From Devosia sp. A8/3-2 (GTDB taxonomy: Bacteria > Pseudomonadota > Alphaproteobacteria > Rhizobiales > Devosiaceae): DNA of 64,000 nucleotides. Below are positions 30,808-41,073 of the stretch, piece by piece. The notes below the pieces were generated by a model. It was not told the DNA's origin. It made no database searches and saw nothing but the letters and a program-made list of their open reading frames with translations. The stretch's first letter is position 1, and the number at the start of each line of letters is the position of its first letter. A program made the translations under genes and the position numbers. The stretch covers positions 2,148,156 through 2,212,155 of the forward strand of contig CP104974.1 of NCBI GenBank assembly GCA_025452255.1, in the 5' to 3' direction.

Positions 30808-31570
30808 TTTCACCGGCAAGGTCGCCACGGTCACCGGCACCACCGGCATTGGCCGAGCCGTCGCCGTCAAACTCGCCGCCGAGGGGGCTGAGGTCATGGC
30901 CCCGGGGATCGACACAGCGGGCAATGCCGAGCTCGCCACCCACGCCAACATCGCCACAAGCCTGACCGATGTATCCGTGCCCGAACAGGTTCAAGCCGCC
31001 ATTGCCGAAACCGTCGCCCGCCTTGGCGGCCTCGACATCATCGTCAATTCGGCTGCCGTCCATCCCTATGGCGATTGCGTCACCACGAGCCCCCAAACCT
31101 TCGCGCAATGCCTCGCCGTCAATGTCGGCTCCATCCACCTCACCGCCCATTTCGGTGTGCCCCATCTGCGCCGGCGCGGGGGCAGGAGTATCGTGAATAT
31201 CTCCAGCGTCCGGGGCCATGCCAGCCAGAATAACGTTGCCGCCTATGCCGCCTCCAAAGGCGCAATCCACGCCCTGACCCGCGCCATGGCGCTCGATTTC
31301 GCCGCCGACAATATTCGCGTCAATTCGGTCAGTCCCGGCTCGGTCCGCACACCCATTCTCGAGCGCGCCGCCCGCCACAGCGATGGCCGGGATGTTGATA
31401 TTGTAGCAGCTTTCGCCCGCTTCGGCGCTGCCCATCCGCTCGGTCGCATTGGCGAGCCCGAGGAAGTGGCCGAGCTGGTCGCCTTCCTCGCCTCCCACCG
31501 CGCCGCCTTCATCACCGGCGCCGACCACCGTATCGATGGTGGCCTGACAGCAGGAATTGCCGTGCGCTGA
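30800..31570 (+). CDS. short-chain dehydrogenase/reductase
   Basis: An intact 256-residue classical SDR. The cofactor motif is TGTTGIGR, a variant of TGxxxGIG; IIVNSAAVHP replaces NAG by NSA. IVNISSVRGH holds the catalytic Ser, YAASKGAIHAL the Tyr and Lys, and SPGSVRTP with GRIGEPEEVAELVAFLAS is the usual C-terminal block, followed by FITGADHRIDGGL. It overlaps the GMC gene (ATGG inside its last codons). It converges on KbaZ and ends one base before it. Confidence 0.9.
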   Translation: MADFTGKVATVTGTTGIGRAVAVKLAAEGAEVMAPGIDTAGNAELATHANIATSLTDVSVPEQVQAAIAETVARLGGLDIIVNSAAVHPYGDCVTTSPQTFAQCLAVNVGSIHLTAHFGVPHLRRRGGRSIVNISSVRGHASQNNVAAYAASKGAIHALTRAMALDFAADNIRVNSVSPGSVRTPILERAARHSDGRDVDIVAAFARFGAAHPLGRIGEPEEVAELVAFLASHRAAFITGADHRIDGGLTAGIAVR

Positions 31571-32848
31571 TTACAATATCCCGGCGGCGCGCGAATAGAG
31601 GTCCGTCTGCTGCCGGACGGCGAGTAGCAGCAGTGAACGGGCGTCGGTTCTTTGCCCTGCTGCGGCCGCCGCATGCAATGTGCCAAGAAACTGGCTGATC
31701 AGCGGCATGGGGATTTTACGATCCCCAAGGGCCGTCATAAGCCGGTCCACCGCCGCCACCGCGTCGGGATGCGGCCAGTAATATCGGATGCGGTCCGAAT
31801 AGCTGAAGTGGCGCTGCACGCGCAGGGCGGCGTCGCTGCCATGATAGTATTTCTGCCAGTGCTGCGGCTCGCGCAGCATCAGTTCTTCCATCGCCGTGGG
31901 CGACGGTCTTGTCGGGGGCGAGCAGGCCCAGTGCAATAGCGACCTGATCGAGCCCATAGATCGCTTCGCGCAAAACGAAGGTCAGCGCCGGGCCGACCTT
32001 GAGGATGTTGAATCCATCGGCCACCGGGCCCGAAAGCGCAGCTTCAGGTTGGTAATCGGTCGAATGGGCTTCGAAGACGAATTGCTGCACTGGCCCAGCA
32101 CGGCGCTGAGCGCCCGTGCCTTGGTCGGCTCATAAACGATGACGTCTTCATTGCCGAATTCGACGCCCGGTTGCACCACGACCCCGACCACACGGGCAAA
32201 TGCATCATCAAGCCCACGCGCTACAAATGCCTTGCGGTGCACCTCGATCGTGTCCAGCGCCGCTGCCGGCGTGGTGACCTGCAAATGGTCCAGTGCTTCC
32301 AGCGCGCCACCGGGAATTGGCACTTCCGTGCCGATGATATAGACCGGCTTTTCGCCACCAGCGGGCAGGGCGCCCTCGGCTGCTTGCGCCAGAAACGCCG
32401 CGCGTTCAGCCGTTATCGCATCGGGCAGCGCGACAGGTTCGCCCTGACACCCCATGCTGGTATCGAGATGCAATTTGGTGAAACCGGCGGCGACGAAAGC
32501 CGTGATCATCACCCACGACTTTTCCATCGCCTCGGCGGCGGGCAAGTGCTTCCGTGGATTAGGGCCGAGATGGTCTCCGCCCGGGATCAGCTTGGCAGTA
32601 TCGAAGCCGACCTTTGCCGCAATGGCCTCCACGAATGTGCGGAAGTCCAGTGGCGTCATCCCGGTATAGCCACCGTCCTGATTGACCTGATTGCAGGTGG
32701 CCTCGATCAGCACCGCATGCTGGTTATCACGGCCGGCAATCAATGCGCTCTCGATCACCAAAGGATGCGCTGAACAGATCGAGACAATGCCGACACGATT
32801 GCCGGCGCGGTGTTGCTTGGGCAGGTCCAGCAGCAGGGCGGTGCTCAT
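31571..32848 (-). CDS. kbaZ: KbaZ/GatZ-family protein (D-tagatose-phosphate pathway)
   Basis: About 425 residues of the GatZ/KbaZ family. [48 protein letters not shown] and [16 protein letters not shown] are family blocks, and [12 protein letters not shown] follows. Two indels break it: one base lost at about 32090 (CCAGGTG on the coding strand read as CCAGTG) and one near 31895. In enterobacteria the protein is a non-catalytic partner of the class II aldolase; a homologue in Agrobacterium was reported to epimerise tagatose-6-phosphate to fructose-6-phosphate. No class II aldolase is seen here, so the epimerase role is more likely. It overlaps the PfkB kinase gene upstream by 4 nt. Confidence 0.87.
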
Positions 32849-33789
32849 GCCAACACCTGCTGGGCCAGAAATGCATCGAGTTCGGCTCGTGTCGAGGTTC
32901 CTTCCATCGGCCCCTTGCGGCCCACGGCCAAGGCGCCTGCACCATTGGCGCGGCGCAGATTCGCCTCCGCATCCAACTCGGTCAGCCAGCCGGCAAGAAA
33001 TGTTGCGCCAAAGGCATCGCCGGCGCCGGTCGGGTCGATCTCCTCGACCACAAAGGCTGGAACGTACAGGTCGTCCTTACCGTCCAGATAGTGTGCCCCA
33101 GCCGCACCCTGCTTGAGCACGATAGCGCGAACGCCACGCGCCAGAATGTCTCTGGCCGCCGCCTCTTCGGTGGTTTCCTGAGAAAAAAGCAGCACTTCAG
33201 GCCCGCTCGGCATGAACAGGTCCGTCTTCGCCAGCACCTTGTCCAGCGCCTCGCGTAGCCCTGCAAAATCCAGCATTTCCTTGCGGATATTAGGGTCGAA
33301 CGACACAGTGCCGCCGCGCGTCTTGACCTCTTCAAGCGCGAACAGCACCGCCTCGATAATCCCCGGCGACACCAGCGACGAGCCCATGACATGCAAATGC
33401 CCGGCCGAGGCAATGACCGCCCGCGCCTCGTCCGTCAGCCCGATCTTCCCATTGGCGCTGTGCTTGATATTGAACACGAAATCGCGCTGCCCATCCGCTC
33501 GATAGCGCACGAATGCGCTGCCGGTCACCGCATCCTCATGCACACGAATGGCCGAAACATCGACCCCGTCCTGCCGCAGTCGCTCGATATTGAGCCAGCC
33601 GAAATCGTCATTGCCCACGCAGCTGACCATGGCGCAGGGCTGGCCCTGCTTGGCGATCTGGTCGATGAAAATGGCCGGCGCGCCTGAAGGGTAGGGCCCC
33701 ACCAGCTCGATGGCCTCGCGAAAACCGCTGCACGGCGCGACGGCCATGATCTCGACGACGATCTCGCCAATAGTAACCACTTTGATCAC
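32845..33789 (-). CDS. PfkB-family carbohydrate kinase (tagatose kinase-like)
   Basis: An intact ribokinase-like kinase of 314 residues if started at the GTG 33789; the frame stays open to 33918. VVTIGEIVVEIMAV opens the fold, PSGAPAIFIDQIAKQG is close to signature 1, and EIDPTGAGDAFGATFLAGWL is signature 2 with the catalytic Asp in GAGD. The gene is upstream of, and overlaps, kbaZ (ATGA). The pair matches the D-tagatose kinase plus tagatose-6-phosphate epimerase pair reported for galactitol/altritol use in Agrobacterium. The substrate is inferred from this neighbour. Confidence 0.85.
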   Translation of the reverse strand: MIKVVTIGEIVVEIMAVAPCSGFREAIELVGPYPSGAPAIFIDQIAKQGQPCAMVSCVGNDDFGWLNIERLRQDGVDVSAIRVHEDAVTGSAFVRYRADGQRDFVFNIKHSANGKIGLTDEARAVIASAGHLHVMGSSLVSPGIIEAVLFALEEVKTRGGTVSFDPNIRKEMLDFAGLREALDKVLAKTDLFMPSGPEVLLFSQETTEEAAARDILARGVRAIVLKQGAAGAHYLDGKDDLYVPAFVVEEIDPTGAGDAFGATFLAGWLTELDAEANLRRANGAGALAVGRKGPMEGTSTRAELDAFLAQQVLA

Positions 33790-34063
33790 AGCGTCTGCTG
33801 CCTTTCCGGAACGAGGGCGGCCGGGCGCAAGTTCCGGTCGCGCCGACGATACCTTGTTCTCCGGGCTTGGCGAAAGCCAAAGACAGTCGTGCTGCACGAA
33901 AGAAAGCCTCCGAGACAATTCGGAGGAATAGTATCGGTCACCTATCTATTATTGTGCGGTAAAATAGCGCTCGCAACAAACTGCTTGCATCGAACTGTAC
34001 TGCACGGTACGCCTCTCGTCGAAATCGGCTGAACCATCGGCCGCACCGCGTGAGGACTGACCC

Positions 34064-34718
34064 GTGCCGCTGACCATCAAGGTCAATGAAGAGACGTTCA
34101 CCCCCGCCAGCAGGCTGTGCTGACGGCGGCGCTGGATTTGCTCGTGGAGAACGGGGACGGGTTGACCATGACCGCGGTGGCGCGCCGCGCGTCGTGCTCC
34201 AAGGAAACGCTCTATAAGTGGTTTGGCGACCGCGATGGCCTGTTGACCGCAACCGTGCAATGGCAGGCGGCCAAGGTGCGTATGCCTCAGGTCGATCGCT
34301 CCCATCTCAGTGCCAAGGCGCTGCGGCTGAGCATGGAGCAGTTCGCCCGCGATCTGCTGACCGTCATCATCGGCGACGTCTCGGTGACGCTCAACCGTAC
34401 CGCCATTACCCATGCTGCCCGGGAAAAGACCGGCTGGGGCTGATCGTGCTCGAAAACGGGCCGATGGGCATTCGCCGGCGTCTCAAACCCATTCTTGAGG
34501 CCGGCAAGGATGCGCGCCTGTTGCGCTTTGCCAATAGCGAAGATGCCTATCGCACGTTTTTCGGCCTTGTCGTCCGTGATGTGCAGATCCGTCTGTTGCT
34601 GGGCGACAGCACGCTGACCCAATCCAATATCGAGGCCAATATCGAAGCCGATGTGAAGGCCACGACTGACCAATTCTTCACCCTGTATGGGGTGGAGGCA
34701 ACGCATAACAGGGAGTGA
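34064..34718 (+). CDS. TetR/AcrR-family transcriptional regulator
   Basis: About 218 residues. The helix-turn-helix is [18 protein letters not shown] then [20 protein letters not shown], followed by [13 protein letters not shown]. The ligand domain is seen from [13 protein letters not shown] to [10 protein letters not shown]. Two indels break it: one C lost near 34104 and another at 34433 (GGCCTGG read as GGCTGG). The proposed start is GTG 34064 ([13 protein letters not shown] follows). The stop lies four bases before ilvC, so they might share a transcript. The effector is unknown. Confidence 0.75.
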
Positions 34719-34722
34719 TCCA

Positions 34723-35745
<1,023 letters not shown>

Positions 35746-35754
35746 GCGACAAGG

Positions 35755-35781
35755 CGGCCGGGAGACATCCCGGCCGTTTTT
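35755..35781 (+). terminator. intrinsic terminator after ilvC
   Basis: A 9-bp perfect stem CGGCCGGGA (35755-35763)/TCCCGGCCG (35768-35776) with loop GACA is followed by five T residues. It lies 10 bases after the ilvC stop and just before the next start. Confidence 0.92.
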
Positions 35782-35790
35782 CTTTCTGCC

Positions 35791-36510
35791 ATGCAGATCG
35801 TTCCCGTTTCCGAAATCGATATTCGTCTGGTGCCGGGCGCTTGGCCGTTGCCGCAGGCTATGCGCGCTGACGTGCCGGCGTTTTGGCGGGCCGCCACGGA
35901 AGCCAATTCCCATCTTTGGGATGGGCGCATTCTAGGACTGACGGCGCCGGGAGGCGGGCCTGTCACGATACGCGATGGCAAATTGCAGGCGCATGCGCTT
36001 GAGGATGCCTATGCGGCATTCATGCTTTGGCGCAGCCGGGGCTTTCCCGATATCGGGCTTTGCCACACCTTTGGCTGGGCATTGATCGTGAGCAGCGACA
36101 ATGCGCTCATTTATGGCGTCATGGGCGGGCAAACCGCCAATGCCGGCCGGGTTTACCCGCCGGGAGGCTCGCTTGAACCGCGCGATGTGCTGCCCGACGG
36201 GCGCGTCGATGCCCTGCGCTCCATAGAACTCGAACTGGCTGAGGAAACCGGATTGTCGGCGCATGACGCCGAAGCCGGCATGAGTGTTGCCGTACTCGAC
36301 GGGCCAAGGCTGTCCATCGGTCGGGTGTTTCGCTTTGCCGAACCGGCCGTGGATTTGGTGGCCAGAATTCGCGCCAATCTCGCCATCCGAGAGCATCGCG
36401 AACTGGCGGATATTGTGACCATCCGTTCGCCTGATGACGCCGGGCGGGCAGGGGCGGTGCCTTACGCAATCGAGGTCGCTCGTGCCTTTCAGGCCGGGCA
36501 GATTTTCTAG
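35791..36510 (+). CDS. NUDIX-family hydrolase
   Basis: An intact 239-residue protein. A NUDIX-box-like segment occurs near residues 130-155: PPGGSLEPRD, then RSIELELAEETGL, with the REL-x-EE-x-GL core reduced to ELAEETGL. The preceding GWALIVSSDNALIYGVMGG fits the first strands of the fold. The N-terminal ~85 residues are an additional domain, as in some NUDIX proteins of alphaproteobacteria that act on nucleotide sugars or coenzymes. The ATG lies 10 bases after the ilvC terminator. The substrate is unknown. Confidence 0.75.
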   Translation: MQIVPVSEIDIRLVPGAWPLPQAMRADVPAFWRAATEANSHLWDGRILGLTAPGGGPVTIRDGKLQAHALEDAYAAFMLWRSRGFPDIGLCHTFGWALIVSSDNALIYGVMGGQTANAGRVYPPGGSLEPRDVLPDGRVDALRSIELELAEETGLSAHDAEAGMSVAVLDGPRLSIGRVFRFAEPAVDLVARIRANLAIREHRELADIVTIRSPDDAGRAGAVPYAIEVARAFQAGQIF

Positions 36511-36599
36511 TTCTGGTTTTGCCGGCGACTTCTTTGATCCCGCAAACTCGGCTAAAACCGGCTCCTAGCTTGGCAGATGGCCGAGTCGAGGTGTGCGCT

Positions 36600-37073
36600 A
36601 TGAGTTTGCCGGAATTTCCCGTCGAGGGTGGCTGCGTGTGCGGCGCGGTGCGATATCGCCTCAAGGCGTCGCCGCTCGCGGTCTATAATTGCCATTGCAA
36701 GGATTGCCAGCGCAGCACGGGCGGGGCCTTTCAGGTGACCATGCCGGTCAAGCGCGGCGATATCGAACTGATCGCCGGAACGCTTGCTGCCTATATCGTC
36801 ACCGCCGATAGTGGCCGCCAGATCGCGCAAATGTCCTGTCCCACCTGCCATACGCGCATCTGGAACGAGCCACAGGCCGCGCCCGAGCTGATCATGGTGC
36901 GCGCCGGCACGCTGGACGATATGAGTTGGGCAGTGCCGGTCGGCAATGTCTGGGCCGATCGCAAGCAGCCACGGGTCACCATCGACCCGGCCCCGGTCAA
37001 TTTCGCCGGCCGGCGCCCAGCCGCGAACCCCTTTACGCGGCCTCGGTCCGCATTGACTGCCGAAGGCCTTTGA
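36600..37073 (+). CDS. GFA-family protein (glutathione-dependent formaldehyde-activating-like)
   Basis: An intact 157-residue zinc protein. GGCVCGAVRYRL, NCHCKDCQRSTGGAF and MSCPTCHTRIW supply the CxC, CxxC and CxxC zinc ligands of the GFA family. Despite the name, most members have no proven catalytic role. The start ATG 36600 follows a short gap after the NUDIX gene. It is followed two bases later by the next gene. Confidence 0.88.
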   Translation: MSLPEFPVEGGCVCGAVRYRLKASPLAVYNCHCKDCQRSTGGAFQVTMPVKRGDIELIAGTLAAYIVTADSGRQIAQMSCPTCHTRIWNEPQAAPELIMVRAGTLDDMSWAVPVGNVWADRKQPRVTIDPAPVNFAGRRPAANPFTRPRSALTAEGL

Positions 37074-37074
37074 T

Positions 37075-37565
37075 ATGAGCAATGAAGACGATATCGCCCT
37101 CGGTCAAGAAGCAGGAAAGCGAGCTGGTTCTGCCGCGCTTTGATGAAGACGTGGCCTTTGCGCTCGGCTCGGCTATCCGGGCTCGTGCGCTGGCCGAAAA
37201 TCTCAGCCCGGTGGTCGATGTCCGCACTGGGACCGGCAATTGTTCTTTGCCGCTACACTGGCACCAGTTTCGACAATGCCGAATGGGTGCGGCGCAAGAT
37301 CAATTCGGTCCGCCGCTTCCAGCGCGCCAGCTATCGGCTGGTGCTGGAGCGGGGCGAGGCGCCGTTCCCGCCGCAAGCGGGCGCTGATCCCGTTGATTAT
37401 GTCATTGCCGGCGGCGGCTTCCCGATCCGCGTGACGGGCGCCGGCATTGTCGGCGCGCTCACCATTTCGGGCCTGCCGGGGCGCGATGATCACGGCGTGG
37501 CAGTCGACGCGCTCTGCGATCATCTACGGCTGGATAAGAAAATCTTCGCCTTGCCCAAGCAATAA
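37075..37565 (+). CDS. UPF0303/HbpS-like heme-degrading domain protein
   Basis: About 163 residues. ESELVLPRFDEDVAFALGSAIR, DNAEWVRRKINSVRRF, VIAGGGFPIRV and GALTISGLPGRDDH match the UPF0303 (heme-degrading domain) family in order. The expected start MSNEDDIA (ATG 37075) is in another frame from the body, and ATG 37082 reads in the body frame, so an indel lies near 37100. One C is lost near 37226 (CCTGG read as CTGG) and another change lies near 37255. The function in bacteria is not established. Confidence 0.75.
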
Positions 37566-37642
37566 TGCGTTTTCGCGCGTGATACACTTGACTGTGGCCC
37601 GGCTTTGCCGCGAATAGCAGGCCATCGCTCTGGGGTGTCGCG

Positions 37643-38530
37643 ATGAAACTCAATTACCTGCTGCTCGATGTCTTTACGCGCGATCGCCTCAAGGGCAATC
37701 CGCTAGCCGTCGTGCTCAAGGCCGATGGCCTGCTCGATGGCGAGATGCAGGCCATCGCCAATGAGTTCAATCTCAGCGAAACCATTTTCATTCTTCGCCC
37801 GCATGTCGAGCGCAATACCGCTGCGGTTCGTATTTTTACGCCTGATACCGAACTGCCCTTTGCCGGTCACCCCACCATTGGCGCCACCGTGGCGCTCGGA
37901 TTGCAGAGCAAGGCCAGCGCCATGCGGATCGAAGAGCAGGTCGGGCTGATCACGGCCCTGTTCGAACGCGTCGACAAGCGCACCGGGGAGGCGCGTTTTG
38001 CCCTGCCGCGCCTGCCGGAACGAGCAGGGGAGCCGGGTGATGTCGGCGATATCGCCCCGGCGCTGGGCATCGCCGCGGTTGAAATCGGATGTGACAGCCT
38101 GCGTCCAGCGGTGTTTTCGGCCGGCAATGTCTTTCACTCGGTGCCGGTGCGCGACGCGGCGGTACTCGCCCGTATCCAGCTCAATGAGGGCATTTGGCGG
38201 CGGGCCTTTCCGCATGGCCGGCACTCCGCCTATATCTTTACCCGCACGCCGGATGAGGCGGCCAATGATTTTGCCGCCCGCAAATTCACCCCCGGCTCGC
38301 CCGAAGACCCCGGCACCGGCTCGGCCGTCGCGGCGCTGATCGGTCTTTTGTCCGAGCATGCCGATTTTGCCACCGGGCAGGCCGATTATGTGCTGCGCCG
38401 GGGCCACGAAATGGGGCGCCTGTGCCGCATCACCTTGCAATTGCGCAAGGACAATGACGCGCTGGTTCATGGTGGCATTGGCGGGCATGCGGTTATCGTG
38501 GGCGAGGGTGTGCTTGATCTGGGCGATTAG
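37643..38530 (+). CDS. PhzF-family phenazine biosynthesis-like isomerase
   Basis: An intact 295-residue protein of the diaminopimelate-epimerase fold. NPLAVVLKADGL, NEFNLSETIF (the Glu is the PhzF catalytic acid/base), FTPDTELPFAGHPTIG and GSPEDPGTGSAVAAL are the four family blocks. It is not linked to any phenazine gene, so it is one of the many PhzF proteins with unknown substrate. Confidence 0.9.
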   Translation: MKLNYLLLDVFTRDRLKGNPLAVVLKADGLLDGEMQAIANEFNLSETIFILRPHVERNTAAVRIFTPDTELPFAGHPTIGATVALGLQSKASAMRIEEQVGLITALFERVDKRTGEARFALPRLPERAGEPGDVGDIAPALGIAAVEIGCDSLRPAVFSAGNVFHSVPVRDAAVLARIQLNEGIWRRAFPHGRHSAYIFTRTPDEAANDFAARKFTPGSPEDPGTGSAVAALIGLLSEHADFATGQADYVLRRGHEMGRLCRITLQLRKDNDALVHGGIGGHAVIVGEGVLDLGD

Positions 38531-38635
38531 CTGGCCGAAGAGTAGCTTTGCATTAACGCCGAACGGAAACCGCGTAAGTCGTCCTTGCATCCAAAGCGTG
38601 TTTGGCGCATTCTTGATTCAAACAGGACTTCGTAA

Positions 38636-38761
38636 ATGCAGCGCAAGCGCGCCATTGCAATCGCCATCGAACAAAGCCAAGCCAAACAGGCCCGCCTTGT
38701 CATGGCTGCAAGCATGCTGCTTCTGCCCGCTGCTCTGCTCCTCCTTCTTATCAGCCCCTGA
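38636..38761 (+). CDS. leucine-rich leader peptide upstream of leuA (candidate leuL)
   Basis: A 41-codon frame whose final 15 codons contain eight leucines (CTG CTT CTG, then CTG CTC CTC CTT CTT), ending LLLLLISP and TGA. AGGA at 38624-38627 lies about 9 nt before the ATG. It is 110 nt upstream of leuA, on the same strand, and its stop codon is part of the first of two stem-loops. A run of Leu codons at this place is the hallmark of ribosome-mediated leucine attenuation, known in several proteobacteria including alphaproteobacteria. A small membrane protein is the alternative, since the C-terminus is also a hydrophobic helix. Confidence 0.65.
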   Translation: MQRKRAIAIAIEQSQAKQARLVMAASMLLLPAALLLLLISP

Positions 38762-38854
38762 TCACCGGCAGCTCGGAACCGAGCGGGTCGTCAGGGGATA
38801 ACGCCATCAGCCGAACAGTAAATGTCCGGCCTGCAGAGCCACGACTCTGGGCCG
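38755..38854 (+). promoter_or_regulatory. candidate leucine attenuator stem-loops before leuA
   Basis: Stem-loop 1 pairs CCCCTGA (38755-38761, including the leader stop) with TCAGGGG (38791-38797) and has an inner hairpin GCTCG/CGAGC. Stem-loop 2 (38827-38854) pairs CGGCC and CAGAG with CTCTG and GGCCG, loop CCACGA, and ends six bases before the leuA ribosome binding site AGGAAA (38860). No T tract follows, so stem-loop 2 may act on translation start and not as a classical terminator. Confidence 0.55.
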
Positions 38855-38871
38855 CCGATAGGAAACCAGCA

Positions 38872-40434
38872 ATGACCGCCCCCACGACCGACAGCAATAA
38901 AGACCGCGTCTTCATTTTCGACACCACTTTGCGTGACGGCGAGCAATCGCCCGGCGCCACCATGACGCTCGAAGAAAAGTTGCAGGTCGCCGAAGCCCTC
39001 GACGATATGGGCGTCGACATTATCGAAGCCGGCTTCCCCATCGCCTCCAATGGTGACTTCTGAGGCCGTCGTTGCCGTCGCCAAGCAGGTCAAGCGCGCC
39101 ACCGTTGCCGGCCTCGCCCGTGCCATCACCGCCGATATCGATCGCGCCGGTGAAGCGGTGCGTCACGCCCAGAAGGGCCGCATCCACACGTTCGTCTCCA
39201 CCTCGCCGATCCATCTGGCCCACCAGATGAAAAAGACCGAGGACGAGGTGATCGAGATCATCGCGCGCACTGTCGCGCAGGCCCGCAATCTGATCGACGA
39301 TGTCGAGTGGTCGGCTATGGACGCCACCCGCACGCCGCTGGAATTCCTCAAGCGCTGCGTCGAGACCGCCATCAAGGCCGGCGCCACCACGATCAACCTG
39401 CCCGATACGGTCGGCTATGCCGTGCCCGACGAGCATGAAAAGATGTTCCGGGACATCATCACGCAGGTGCCCGGCGCGGATAAGGCCATTTTCTCGGCCC
39501 ATTGCCACAATGATCTGGGCACGGCCGTCGCCAATTCGCTGGCAGCTGTGCGCGGCGGCGCCCGCCAGTGGAATGTACCATCAACGGCTCGGGCAGAACG
39601 CGCCGGCAATGCTGCGCTCGAAGAAATCGTCATGGCCCTGCGCACTCGCGCCGATGTCATGCCCTATCACACCGAGATCGAGACCACGCATCTGGCCCGC
39701 GCCAGCCGTATCGTCTCGGCCGCCGCCAATTTCCCGGTGCAGTATAACAAGGCCATCGTGGGCAAGAATGCCTTCGCCCATGAGAGCGGCATCCATCAGG
39801 ACGGCATGCTCAAGAATGCCGAGACCTATGAGATCATGACGCCCGCCAGCGTCGGCATCAAGGAAACCACCTTGGTGATGGGCAAGCATTCAGGCCGCGC
39901 CGCCTTCAAGGACAAGCTGCGTGAGCTGGGCTATGAGCTGGGCGACAATGCCTTCCAGGAAGCTTTCCAACGCTTCAAGGATCTGGCCGACCGCAAAAGC
40001 ATGTCTATGACGCCGATATCGTCGCGCTGGTCGATGACGAAGTCGGCTCGGTGGGCGATCGTATCAAGCTGGTCGATATGCAGGTCATCTCCAAGACCGG
40101 CGGCGTGCACAAATGCGATCTGACCCTCTCCATCGACGGCGAGGAAAGCTCGGTCAGCTTTGAAGGCACCGGCTCGGTCGATGCCATTTTCAACGCCATA
40201 AAACAGGCCGTGGGCCAGCAGCCGCATCTGGTGCTCTACGCCATTGATGGCGTGACCGGCGGCACCGATGCGCAGGCATCGGCCCATGTGCGTCTCGAGC
40301 ATAACGGCCGTATCGTCTCGGGTAATGCTGCCGAACCCGACACTCTGGTCGCCTCGGCCCGCGCCTATCTCAATGCCTATAACCGCCTGCTGATCGAACG
40401 CGGCGCGTCCGCTCAAGGCGCAATGGCTGGGTAA
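38872..40434 (+). CDS. leuA: 2-isopropylmalate synthase
   Basis: The first committed enzyme of leucine synthesis, condensing acetyl-CoA with 2-oxoisovalerate. About 520 residues. [20 protein letters not shown] is the signature near residue 12; [17 protein letters not shown] provides metal-binding His, and [12 protein letters not shown] follows. The C-terminal leucine-binding regulatory domain begins near residue 390 ([13 protein letters not shown]). Four indels break it: extra T at 39061 (TTCGAG read as TTCTGAG), a G lost at 39568 (CCAGGTGG), extra A at 39595 (CGAA read as CAGAA) and one A lost in the run near 40000. All parts are well conserved, so the gene is surely functional in the organism. 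The leader upstream suggests attenuation control. Confidence 0.95.
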
Positions 40435-40450
40435 ATATAGCAATTCCCCG

Positions 40451-40476
40451 TGCCCCGACCCATCGTGGCCGGGGCA
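40451..40476 (+). terminator. hairpin between leuA and the GNAT gene
   Basis: TGCCCCG (40451-40457) pairs with CGGGGCA (40470-40476). There is no T tract, and the next gene's GGAGG starts within a few bases, so it could be an mRNA-stability or weak termination element. Confidence 0.4.
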
Positions 40477-40487
40477 GGGAGGAATCA

Positions 40488-40938
40488 ATGGGATATGAGC
40501 TAATCGAAGTCCGCGAGCCTGCCGATTGGGCGGCTTATCACGTCATCCGCCGGCAGGAATTGTTCGAGGCCAAGGGGCGGTTCGGGATTTATAACCCCGA
40601 CCATCCCGATGAATATGTGCCTCAGGCCCACCCCTATCTGCTCAAGTTGGATGGCGTGCCCATTGGCACGACGCGCCTCGACGTGCGGGAGGATGGCGTC
40701 GCCATTTTCCGCATGGTCGCTATCACGGCGTCTGCACAGGGTAGGGGGCATGGTCGAGATCATGGGGCAATTGGTCGAAGACCGCGCCGTGGCTTTTGGC
40801 GCCACCACGCTCTATGTGAACGCCGCGGAAACCGCGCTGGGGTTTTACCACGGCACTGGGTGGGTTGATCACGTGTGGGACCCGGCCGAACTGGTCAGCA
40901 TCGCTGTTAATGCGACGCAGATGCGTAAGGTGCTTTAG
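40488..40938 (+). CDS. GNAT-family N-acetyltransferase
   Basis: About 150 residues. YLLKLDGVPIGTTRLDVRED and the acetyl-CoA loop ASAQGRGHG are followed, after a one-base loss near 40752, by VEIMGQLVEDRAVAFGATTL and ALGFYHGTGW, the usual end of the GNAT fold. GGGAGGAATCA precedes the ATG. The substrate is unknown. Confidence 0.82.
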
Positions 40939-40943
40939 CCTTA

Positions 40944-41032
40944 GTAGATCTCATGGTGAGCTTGTCGAACTACGAGGTCGTGGCACGATCCCGCCACGCC
41001 CTCGCCCTCGACAAGCTCAGGGTGAGGTCTAC
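40944..41032. repeat. imperfect inverted repeat with 25-nt arms
   Basis: Arm 40944-40968 (GTAGATCTCATGGTGAGCTT...) and arm 41008-41032 (...AAGCTCAGGGTGAGGTCTAC) are reverse complements with four mismatches. The centre is 39 nt. Elements with TGGTGAGCTTGTCGAAC are scattered between genes in many alphaproteobacteria. It separates the GNAT gene from the convergent aminotransferase gene and may act as a stem-loop. Confidence 0.75.
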
Positions 41033-41073
41033 TGGCCTCGGCGGGATATCGCCATCCCTCAACAGCCCCAATC

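Noticed and set aside
37643-38530. phenazine biosynthesis
   Set aside because: Only a PhzF-family protein is present; the family is widespread and no other phz gene is seen.
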